A stretch of DNA of 64,000 nt from Opisthocomus hoazin (lineage: Eukaryota > Chordata > Aves > Opisthocomiformes > Opisthocomidae). Location of the stretch: positions 78,172,504-78,236,503 of the forward strand of contig NC_134414.1 of assembly GCF_030867145.1 (NCBI RefSeq). The letters are read 5' to 3'. The notes beneath the pieces were generated by a model that saw only the letters and a list, made by a program, of their open reading frames with translations, was not told the DNA's origin and searched no databases. This document shows, in pieces, positions 60,401 through 64,000 of this stretch; the stretch's first letter is position 1; each line of letters begins with the position of its first letter. The translations under genes and the position numbers were made by a program.

Positions 60401-63354
60401 TTGCATCAGAAAGTTATCATCGATGCTCTGTAGGAACCTCCTGGATTGCGCCTGCCTAGCTGTATGGTCTTCCCAGCTGATGTCAGGGTGGTTGAAGTCC
60501 CCCATGAGAACCAGGGCCTGTGACTGTGAGGCTGCTTGCAGCTGCCTGTAGAAGGCCTCATCAACCTCCTCCTCCTGGTCAGGTGGCCTGTAGTATACAC
60601 CCACCGTAATGTCACCCGTGTGAGCCTGTCCCTTAATTCTAACCCACAAGCTTTCAACTTGTTCCTCATTTGCCCCCAGGCCAAGCTCAATGCATTCTAT
60701 TTGCTCCCTCACATACAGAGCAACTCCCCCACCTCTCCTTGTTGGTCTGTCTTTCCTAAAGAGTCTGTAGCCATCTATGACAGCATGCCAGTCATGCGAG
60801 TTGTCCCACCACGTTTCTGTGATGGCGACCAAGTCGTAGCCGTCCTGCTGTATAATGGCTTCCAGCTCCTCCTGTTTATTGCCCATAATACGTGCATTGG
60901 TGTAAACACACTTGAGCTGGGCTGTCAATCTCACCCCTGGCCTTGGCACTCCAAGCCTAGGCTCATCCCTAGTGAGCTGGGCAATATCCCCTTCCCCCTT
61001 CGAACCTAGTTTAAAGCCCTCTCAATGAGCCCCGCCAGCTCGTGGCCAAGAATTCTTTTCCCCCTTTGTGATAGCTGAGCTCCACTTGCTGCCAGCAGGC
61101 CCAGTGCTGTGTATACCTCCCCATGATCAAAGAAGCCAAAATTTGACCAATGGCACCAGTCTCTGAGCCACCTGTTAACCAGGTGAGTTTTCCTGCCCCT
61201 TTCAGTGCTGTCCCCTGCCACTGATGGGATGGAGGAAAAACACTGACATTAAATTATACTAATCTGAAAACAGCTATTATGGAGCTTGATGAGTTGATAC
61301 ATGCCATTTCTTTTGTTATTCTGTTTGATTTAAGATTACAGTAACTTTTATATCTACTTCAGATAGCCCAAAGTACAACTGTTAGATAGAAAACAAGATC
61401 ATGTGCTCACCGTTATCATCATGGGAATACTCTGTTCCAGAAACAGTGCACCTTCGGAAAACCATCTTGTTTTCAGTAAGTGTCCCAGTCTTGTCTGAGA
61501 AGATAAACTGCACCTGACCTAAGTCTTCTGTGATATTTAAAGCTCGGCACTGCAGCTGAGAGTCAGTTTCTTCATCATATAAATCTTTATCTTGATGAAT
61601 AAAGTATACTTGGCAGATTTTAACGATCTCAATGGATACATACAAAGAAATTGGAATCATAACCTAGAATACACACAAAAAAAGAATTAGGAGAAAACAG
61701 AATCAAGGATACAATGATTTAATAAAATCTAGTTAACTTGGTACTAGACATAAAGAGGCTATGTACTTTAAGCATGTACTGTGAAGTTATTAGCATGTGT
61801 GAAAAGAGTTTATTTACTGTATTAGATGAGGAAAACCCATGATGAATTGCAAAGCTGAAGCGCATTATTGTGTCTAGAAGGGTGATTATCAAAACTTGGA
61901 TAGAAGCAACGTTTTTTGGGCTGATAAGGTGAGCTTGAAACTAGCTGGGAAAGAAAAAGAAAATAACCCAACCCAAACAGACAGTACAGTCAGAATCCTG
62001 TAAATGTGAAAGAATGGGATAAATTTATTCTGCATAAATAATAGGCTGTTTGCAAATTCACTTTGCAGGAATACGAGAAACAAAATGAGAAGAGTAAACC
62101 TCTCCACAGAAGCAAACTTTTTGGCCTTGGCTTTTGCAGTGCAGATTACTTGAACAAAGAACTCATTTTTTAATTGCTGAAGAAAGAGATATGAGAAGTT
62201 TCTCCAGAAAAGATTTTCAACTGTTTCTTGAGGATTGTTACAACTCATTAAGTAACTAATTTGTACATGAGTTTTTCCCTGCAGATGTTTTTTAGGACAG
62301 AAATTCCTGACTGCATACATTGTTTAGCTTGATGAATCACATATGAGGGATAAATTATAGCAAATATATATGTGGCAAATGTGGTTATTTAAACAAAAAC
62401 TAAAGCTAAAAATCGGTGAATTTTTTTAACCAATATCACAATCCAATACCTTAGAGTAAACAGTAATTTAACTCACCCTTTTTCATTCCTTTTTATAAAG
62501 GAGTTGTTGCCTCCAGTAACATAACCTCTCTAACCATACTTTCACACGTCCCAGTGACATGAGTCTCTGTTACTTCTGTTAACTTACCGCTGCCGTTGTC
62601 ATTCAATACATTTCTCTTCATGACCAAACAACTTTTAACAGAATTTGTTATCTAGCTGAGATATGGAGTTAAGAGCAGTATCTTTGGAAAGTGGTTAAAA
62701 AACTGTACAACTTCTGTTCATAACAGGACACTGTACCCAAAGTGGCACCCACCATCCTTGAGGTGGTGTTCCACAGTGGGTGGATATGAAGCATAAAGCT
62801 TGTTTTCTCCCAATTTGCTTCCTCTCTTTTTTTTTCCCACTGCATCCTATCATTTCCTACTTTTGTAAAAGAGAATAAAATACCTGAGTCTTTTGAGGAA
62901 GGCTTCTCCAATGCCAAGGGAGCTCTGACAGCTTACTGTGTGCATCTGTTTGTTTATTTTTCAGAGAAATTATGATCTTTTTACCACTGGGCAGACCACT
63001 TTTTTATTTAATTTAGCTTTCTGATTATATATTATCATATTCCCTACAGTTCACATTTTAATTTTGATTTAATTTTAAAGTGATTAAATGTACATGGTTT
63101 TAGTGCTTGATTAATTTGTTACATGCCTTAGAGTTAGAAGGAGTACTATACATACAAAACATTTATACCTTTATTACAGCAAACTATGAACAGAGGTAAC
63201 AGCACTTACAATTTGATTACCTGGAAAACTATGATCACTGTCAGAAATAAATATACTGAAGCTAAAACAGGAGACAAATATTTGCCATCAGGCCCTGGAA
63301 CATCAAAAATTGGTTTCTTCTTCTCACCATATTGCCAAACCCATAGGCCATGAC
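17755..63354 (-). CDS. ATP10A: ATP10A, P4-type phospholipid-transporting ATPase (3' 16 coding exons; 5' end outside window)
   Basis: P4-ATPases flip phospholipids from the outer to the cytosolic leaflet; mammalian ATP10A works with the CDC50/TMEM30A subunit, mainly at the plasma membrane, and is reported to prefer phosphatidylcholine. I joined 16 exons on the minus strand, all with AG acceptors and GT donors and matching phases, giving about 1,194 residues ending in TGA. Numbering from the first (split) glycine, the landmarks are PISL at 49-52 (TM4), DKTGTLT at 102-108 (phosphorylated Asp), KGAD at 439-442 (nucleotide domain), TGDK at 562-565, GDGANDVS at 701-708, and six hydrophobic segments (TM5-TM10) between about 745 and 960. 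ATP10A rather than ATP10B or ATP10D is supported by close agreement with remembered human ATP10A in variable stretches: the exon after DKTGTLT, rich in RTGSRA and [10 protein letters not shown], and the FSLLKWI segment of the tail. Human ATP10A is about 1,500 residues, so roughly 300 N-terminal residues, including TM1-TM3 and the actuator domain, lie to the right. No stop, frameshift or missing catalytic residue was seen. Confidence 0.96.
18461..19150 (-). other. ATP10A: ATP10A intron (terminal)
   Basis: 690-bp intron between the TM9-TM10 exon and the terminal coding exon. Nothing else recognised. Confidence 0.85.
19151..19338 (-). CDS. ATP10A: ATP10A exon: TM9-TM10
   Basis: A 188-bp exon starting ACT TTT CTT after TTCTAG. 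It encodes TM9 ([15 protein letters not shown]), the loop [20 protein letters not shown] and TM10 ([15 protein letters not shown]). It ends two bases into an arginine codon (CCCAG|GTGTTG). Confidence 0.95.
19339..19673 (-). other. ATP10A: ATP10A intron
   Basis: 335-bp intron between the TM8 and TM9 exons, AT-rich, with no recognised element. Confidence 0.85.
19674..19778 (-). CDS. ATP10A: ATP10A exon: TM7-TM8
   Basis: A 105-bp exon (35 codons) reading [20 protein letters not shown], then [15 protein letters not shown]. The preceding intron is only 90 bp. The donor is TGG|GTAAGG. Confidence 0.95.
19869..19949 (-). CDS. ATP10A: ATP10A exon: TM7
   Basis: An 81-bp exon reading [20 protein letters not shown], then CFFIPYF. 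It ends TTC|GTAAGT. Its acceptor (GCCACAG) lies only 64 bp from the target duplication of a solo LTR, so the branch point must be in that interval or inside the LTR. A CTGAT match sits about 38 nt upstream of the exon. Confidence 0.95.
20014..20018. repeat. Target-site duplication TGGGT, left copy
   Basis: Matches the 5 bp immediately right of the LTR (20444-20448) exactly, marking the integration site. Confidence 0.8.
20019..20443 (-). mobile_element. Solo LTR of an avian endogenous retrovirus family
   Basis: A 425-bp element starting TGTCCTGG and ending AAAACA on the minus strand (TG..CA ends), flanked by the identical 5-bp target duplication TGGGT at 20014-20018 and 20444-20448. No gag, pol or env sequence adjoins it, so it is a solo LTR left by LTR-LTR recombination. 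It resembles, from memory, an LTR widespread in birds whose start reads TGTCCTGG..GGC..GGGTTAATTTTC. The 5-bp duplication suits several ERV classes; the exact family is unassigned. It lies in the same sense as ATP10A. Confidence 0.85.
20314..20321. promoter_or_regulatory. CRE palindrome TGACGTCA in the LTR
   Basis: Perfect 8-bp consensus site for CREB/ATF factors within the LTR. Whether it is bound is unknown; this is a sequence match only. Confidence 0.5.
20444..20448. repeat. Target-site duplication TGGGT, right copy
   Basis: Partner of 20014-20018, flanking the solo LTR. Confidence 0.8.
20886..20918. repeat. TA/CA-rich microsatellite
   Basis: Alternating purine-pyrimidine run (TATGTATATATACACACATATATATCTG), imperfect. 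Confidence 0.7.
21206..21392 (+). mobile_element. CR1 LINE 3' end fragment
   Basis: Contains the CR1 3' terminal signature: GGTTGCTCAGAGG, a 'first..TTGGAGACATTCAAAA' block and GGTCCCTTCCAACCTAAATTATTCTATAATTCTA. It is about 190 bp, diverged, with no coding capacity, and antisense to ATP10A. Confidence 0.85.
22605..22805 (-). CDS. ATP10A: ATP10A exon: TM5-TM6
   Basis: A 201-bp exon beginning ATG TTT GTG, an internal methionine and not a translation start, since the preceding exon joins in phase 0. It encodes the TM5/TM6 hydrophobic runs ([32 protein letters not shown]) and the DKDVPAEVL loop. The donor is GAG|GTAAAA. Confidence 0.96.
22806..27108 (-). other. ATP10A: ATP10A intron
   Basis: 4.3-kb intron between the TM5-start exon and the TM5-TM6 exon. 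It includes a (TATATATGTG)-like microsatellite near 24059-24102 and a 19-T homopolymer at 25698-25716. No gene or repeat family otherwise recognised. Confidence 0.8.
24059..24102. repeat. TATATGTG-rich microsatellite
   Basis: Imperfect TA/TG alternating repeat inside an ATP10A intron. Confidence 0.75.
27109..27234 (-). CDS. ATP10A: ATP10A exon: end of P domain and start of TM5
   Basis: A 126-bp exon (42 codons) reading [20 protein letters not shown], then [22 protein letters not shown], the stalk and cytosolic start of TM5. The acceptor is TTAAAG and the donor GCA|GTAAGT. Confidence 0.96.
27235..31019 (-). other. ATP10A: ATP10A intron
   Basis: 3.8-kb intron between the GDGANDVS exon and the next. 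No repeat family or other gene recognised. Confidence 0.8.
31020..31096 (-). CDS. ATP10A: ATP10A exon: hinge motif GDGANDVS
   Basis: The smallest coding exon (77 bp). It encodes [20 protein letters not shown] followed by QEGMQ, the universal P-type ATPase hinge motif that binds magnesium. The boundaries are TTTAG|GTGATG and CAG|GTAATG. Confidence 0.96.
31097..33014 (-). other. ATP10A: ATP10A intron
   Basis: 1.9-kb intron. The 116-codon frame at 31521-31871 (minus) shows no family resemblance. Nothing recognised. Confidence 0.8.
33015..33336 (-). CDS. ATP10A: ATP10A exon: variable insert and P-domain strand
   Basis: A 322-bp exon starting GAG ACA TGT after a T-rich tract. The first half ([15 protein letters not shown] to SSLGLVIDG) is the divergent ATP10A insert. 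The second half ([16 protein letters not shown], then [15 protein letters not shown] and LKAMTLAIG) is the conserved P domain. It ends in a split glycine, the first residue of GDGAND. Confidence 0.96.
33337..34641 (-). other. ATP10A: ATP10A intron
   Basis: 1.3-kb AT-rich intron with nothing recognised. Confidence 0.8.
34642..34826 (-). CDS. ATP10A: ATP10A exon: P domain with [10 protein letters not shown] and TGDK
   Basis: A 185-bp exon (GCTTAG acceptor, CCA|GTAAGC donor) encoding [17 protein letters not shown] and [18 protein letters not shown]. These are conserved phosphorylation-domain motifs of P-type ATPases; the TGD loop contributes to ATP and magnesium handling. Confidence 0.96.
34827..37022 (-). 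other. ATP10A: ATP10A intron
   Basis: 2.2-kb intron before the [10 protein letters not shown] exon; no repeat or gene recognised. Confidence 0.8.
37023..37149 (-). CDS. ATP10A: ATP10A exon: N-domain/P-domain junction
   Basis: A 127-bp exon starting GTT CTC AGC after TTAATAG and reading [18 protein letters not shown] through [11 protein letters not shown]. It ends in a split glycine (CTAG|GTAATG). Sequence and phase fit the ATP10 subfamily just before the [10 protein letters not shown] motif. Confidence 0.94.
37319..37422 (-). CDS. ATP10A: ATP10A exon: N-domain continuation
   Basis: A 104-bp exon completing a split Asp codon, followed by [28 protein letters not shown] and IAKR. The donor is AAAAGA|GTAAGT. 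Only 169 bp of intron separate it from the next exon. It was found by translation between splice sites. Confidence 0.94.
37423..43008 (-). other. ATP10A: ATP10A intron
   Basis: 5.6-kb intron after the KGAD exon. It contains one CR1 fragment (38455-38718). The remaining sequence is unassigned. Confidence 0.8.
38455..38718 (+). mobile_element. CR1 LINE 3' fragment
   Basis: Reads GGGCAGATTCAGCCTGGATA, then AACACTGGAACAGGTTGCTC, an [14 protein letters not shown] antisense reading, and the CR1 end CATTCTATGATTCTACGATTTC. About 260 bp, antisense to ATP10A. Confidence 0.9.
43009..43570 (-). CDS. ATP10A: ATP10A exon: nucleotide-binding domain with KGAD
   Basis: The second largest coding exon (562 bp), from TTTCAAG|GTC to TTCAG|GTACAC. 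It encodes a variable serine-rich loop (six consecutive Ser after Asn), then [18 protein letters not shown], the [11 protein letters not shown] strand and YTKGAD, the Lys-containing ATP-binding motif. The open reading frame runs on into the upstream intron as hydrophobic sequence, which should not be counted as protein. Confidence 0.96.
43571..44988 (-). other. ATP10A: ATP10A intron
   Basis: 1.4-kb AT-rich intron; nothing recognised. Confidence 0.8.
44989..45183 (-). CDS. ATP10A: ATP10A exon: start of nucleotide-binding domain
   Basis: A 195-bp exon (65 codons, phase 0 at both ends) bounded by ACTAG and GTGGGT. It reads [19 protein letters not shown], then the conserved core [16 protein letters not shown] that leads into the N domain of P4-ATPases. 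It is too short and cut by too many other frames to show as a stand-alone open frame with a start codon, and was found by translating the splice-bounded interval. Confidence 0.94.
45184..46690 (-). other. ATP10A: ATP10A intron
   Basis: 1.5-kb intron; no repeat or gene recognised. Confidence 0.8.
46691..46908 (-). CDS. ATP10A: ATP10A exon: cytosolic linker after the phosphorylation site
   Basis: A 218-bp exon (CTGATAG acceptor, ATG|GTAAGT donor) completes the split codon as alanine. It encodes a polar linker with an acidic start ([13 protein letters not shown]) followed by a Ser/Arg-rich part ([23 protein letters not shown]). This stretch is specific to the ATP10A branch and is the strongest single argument for the gene name. 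Confidence 0.96.
47430..47540 (+). repeat. Possible MIR-like ancient SINE remnant
   Basis: The order of short matches resembles the MIR core: ATTTTAAATACAGAG, an AGGTACAG..GTAAAAG block, GCTCATGGTCA, CAGAGTGAACCAGATTC, then TTGACTCCTAGGCTTGTGCT. It is very diverged and judged by eye from memory of the consensus. Confidence 0.3.
49109..50158 (+). mobile_element. CR1 LINE, 5'-truncated and frameshifted
   Basis: Starts inside the reverse transcriptase domain ([32 protein letters not shown]). The frame is open to 49741 and then shifts: the continuation [20 protein letters not shown] is in another frame. It ends with ATTCTACGGTTCTATGATTC. The FADD catalytic motif is still readable, but endonuclease, fingers and upstream parts are gone, so it is inactive. 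Confidence 0.93.
55408..55437. repeat. Perfect 13-bp inverted repeat with 4-nt loop
   Basis: TGTATTCTGGAGC, loop TCAG, then its exact reverse complement. It would fold as a 13-bp hairpin in RNA from either strand. Function unknown. Confidence 0.8.
58145..60949 (-). CDS. CR1 ORF2: apurinic-type endonuclease and reverse transcriptase
   Basis: An uninterrupted 934-codon frame. The endonuclease domain (about 15-225) shows ITETWWDN with Glu45, [10 protein letters not shown] near 150-159 and SDHEMVEF with Asp219/His220. The reverse transcriptase (about 490-790) shows [10 protein letters not shown] near 581-590, [16 protein letters not shown] near 638-653 and the catalytic FADD at 668-671. The C-terminal region ([10 protein letters not shown] near 905) is typical of CR1. 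ORF2 proteins nick target DNA and copy the element's RNA in place. The frame as listed opens at GTG; the first in-frame ATG is codon 22 (60884-60886), and the frame is open further upstream to 61021, overlapping the end of ORF1 by 16 nt. All the catalytic residues I can identify are present. It is a retrotransposon gene, not a host gene. Confidence 0.93.
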   Translation of the reverse strand: MPRPGVRLTAQLKCVYTNARIMGNKQEELEAIIQQDGYDLVAITETWWDNSHDWHAVIDGYRLFRKDRPTRRGGGVALYVREQIECIELGLGANEEQVESLWVRIKGQAHTGDITVGVYYRPPDQEEEVDEAFYRQLQAASQSQALVLMGDFNHPDISWEDHTARQAQSRRFLQSIDDNFLMQVVEEPTRKGALLDLVLTNKEGLVEDMKVGGRLGYSDHEMVEFRILRGGIWAISRIKTLDLRRADFALFKELLGGIPWARALEGRGVHECWSLFKQHFLHAQEQCIPLRKKSSKGGRRPAWLNKELLAEIRQKRKVHGMWKEGQATWEEYRNVVRACRDATRKAKAHLELKLARDVKNNKKGFFNYISSKRKARDNVGPLLNEAGVLVTEDAEKAELLNAFFASVFSAKTGPQESRAPEVREEAYKEDDFPLVEEDCVRDRLSDLDAHKSMGPDGMHPRVLRELADVIAEPLSIIFKRSWRTGEVPEDWRKANVTPIFKKGKKEDPGNYRPVSLTSIPGKVMEQLILEAIIKQVEEKKVIRSSQHGFTKGKSCLTNLIAFYDDMTGWVDEGRAVDVIYLDFSKAFDTVSHDILLGKLRKCGLDEWSVKWIENWLNGRTQRVVISGAESSWRLVTSGVPQGSVLGPVLFNFFINDLDEELECTLSKFADDTKLGGVVDTPEGCAAIQRDLDRLESWAERNLMRFNKGKCRVLHLGRNNLMHQYRLGVDLLESSSAERDLGVLVDDRLTMSQQCALAAKKANGILGCIKKSVASRTREVLLPLYTALVRPHLEYCVQFWAPQFKKDEELLERVQRRATRMVRGLEHLHYEERLRELGLFSLKKRRLRGDLINAYKYLKGGCQEDGAKLFSVVPSDRTRGNGHKLRHRKFRLNMRKNFFPLRVTEHWNRLPREVVESPSLEIFKTRLEKILCSLL
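61006..61235 (-). pseudogene. CR1 ORF1, C-terminal remnant (esterase-like end)
   Basis: About 75 codons ending in ALN then TAG. It reads [18 protein letters not shown], then [20 protein letters not shown], resembling the last block of the SGNH/GDSL esterase-like domain found in ORF1 of several CR1 elements (the D..HLS..G segment). Here the histidine of the HLS-type motif reads as glutamine (QLS). The N-terminal part is missing through 5' truncation, so it cannot give a working protein. Confidence 0.65.
61411..61663 (-). CDS. ATP10A: ATP10A exon: TM4 PISL motif and catalytic DKTGTLT
   Basis: This 253-bp exon starts in frame with GTT ATG ATT after TTCTAG. It encodes the P4-specific PISL motif of TM4, the stalk, and the P-type signature [10 protein letters not shown] containing the aspartate that is phosphorylated in the transport cycle. 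It ends inside a codon (G|GTGAGC). A 14.5-kb intron follows, whose first feature is the truncated 5' end of a CR1 element about 175 bp away. Confidence 0.97.
61664..63220 (-). other. ATP10A: ATP10A intron
   Basis: 1.56-kb intron between the TM3-TM4 loop exon and the DKTGTLT exon. AT-rich; the 143-codon frame at 61889-62320 has no family resemblance and is interpreted as chance. Confidence 0.85.
63221..63354 (-). CDS. ATP10A: ATP10A exon: TM3-TM4 lumenal loop and start of TM4
   Basis: First exon visible in the window (134 bp). It opens after TTCTGCAG with the last two bases of a split glycine codon and reads [13 protein letters not shown], then a hydrophobic run ([12 protein letters not shown]) that begins TM4. 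It ends at CAG followed by GTAATC. The loop matches the ATP10A-type lumenal segment between TM3 and TM4. The 5' neighbour exon is not in the window. Confidence 0.95.
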
Positions 63355-64000
63355 CTGCAGAAGAGTTGAAAGAGAGACAAATGCAAATTACCTCCAAGAA
63401 AAAGTGCTTATGGTATGAATTTTTTCTTAGAGTTGAGTTATGCGGGGACGTGATATTTGTTTTCAACTATTCTGTATGATTTTTGAAGAAGGCCCCCCCA
63501 AAATGTTTTTTTCTCCCTTGGGATTTTGGGTTTGACAAAGGGGTTTGTCATGCATGCTAGAGTCATTTCACGCAACTTTATCCAAATAAAGTGAGCTGGC
63601 TAGTCTAAATGAGTAGTTTAGGCTCTTTCTGTAGTCAGCAGAGAAAACCAGACCTTCAGAAAATTATTCATTTCAGTGATATTCTATGTGTTCAAATGAA
63701 AGAACTCAGTTGACTGCACTAGGTATGTCCCCAGCCAGCTATCACTAAACTAGTTTCAGCTGGATAAAGTCAGAAGAGACTTCAACCTTACTGTGCAAAT
63801 CTTATCCACCGTGTCTATAGGACTAATGAAATAACAGCATCAGCAGAGTCAAGAGCGTGGAAGCTGAGGAACTAAGAACAGAAGAAATTTTAACCTTTTC
63901 TCAAAACCTTTTTTTTATTGATTGTGTCGATAACTAAATAAAGATAAGATTATTATAATTATTTTGGGAAAATTACATTCTTGTCAAAGAGACAGTCAGT
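63355..64000 (-). other. ATP10A: ATP10A intron, incomplete at window edge
   Basis: Begins at the TTCTGCAG acceptor and continues past the right edge. No exon with ATP10A N-terminal sequence was found here; nothing else recognised. Confidence 0.8.

Larger units (their letters stand above)
58048..61235 (-). mobile_element. CR1 LINE with intact ORF2, 5'-truncated in ORF1
   Basis: About 3.2 kb in the same orientation as ATP10A. From the 5' side it contains the end of ORF1, the complete ORF2 (endonuclease plus reverse transcriptase) and the 3' UTR, ending in (ATTCTGTG)-type repeats at 58048-58081. The 5' boundary near 61235 is where ORF1-like sequence fades. No target duplication is evident, as is common for CR1. 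The open ORF2 implies recent insertion compared with the other copies here. Confidence 0.93.
46909..61410 (-). other. ATP10A: ATP10A largest intron in window, with two CR1 copies
   Basis: 14.5-kb intron between the DKTGTLT exon and the RTGSRA-linker exon. It contains a possible MIR-like remnant (47430-47540), an old CR1 (49109-50158), a perfect short hairpin (55408-55437) and the CR1 with intact ORF2 (58048-61235). The stretch 50160-58047 is otherwise without recognised features. Confidence 0.85.

Noticed and set aside
61889..62320. 143-codon minus-strand intronic frame with hydrophobic segments
   Set aside because: AT-rich chance frame in an intron; hydrophobic content follows from Phe/Leu-rich AT codons.

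Overview
The window reads as a bird nuclear genome, on two grounds. It carries six CR1 non-LTR retrotransposon copies whose 3' ends have the CR1-type ATTCTATG/ATTCTGTG tails. It also carries a multi-exon vertebrate gene whose translated exons match ATP10A, a P4-type phospholipid flippase. The species cannot be fixed. The CR1 variants and an endogenous-retrovirus-type LTR suggest a neoavian bird, but that is inference.

The minus strand from 63354 down to 17755 holds the last 16 coding exons of ATP10A. All are joined by GT-AG introns in compatible phases, giving about 1,194 residues in one uninterrupted frame. They run from the lumenal loop between TM3 and TM4, through the PISL and DKTGTLT motifs, the N and P domains ([16 protein letters not shown]) and TM5-TM10, to the cytosolic tail. 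The 5' exons and the promoter lie beyond the right edge. Below the stop is a 3' UTR with candidate AATAAA signals at 17380-17385 and 17169-17178.

Mobile elements account for most of the recognisable non-coding content. The largest intron (46909-61410) contains a 5'-truncated CR1 of about 3.2 kb whose endonuclease/reverse-transcriptase ORF is still fully open, in the same orientation as ATP10A, and an older frameshifted CR1 fragment. Another intron contains a solo LTR (20019-20443) bounded by TG..CA ends and a perfect 5-bp target duplication, close to an exon acceptor. Short CR1 3' fragments lie at about 3223, 7983, 21206 and 38455.

The leftmost 17 kb is intergenic. I found no convincing protein gene there. 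It holds two CR1 fragments, small tandem repeats, and a CpG-rich block at about 16450-17110 just beyond the ATP10A 3' end, which has CpG-island character and no assigned gene. No tRNA, rRNA, CRISPR or prokaryotic-type system was seen, and I found no evidence of a novel multi-gene system. The most notable items are the intact CR1 ORF, the solo LTR near a splice site and the downstream CpG island.
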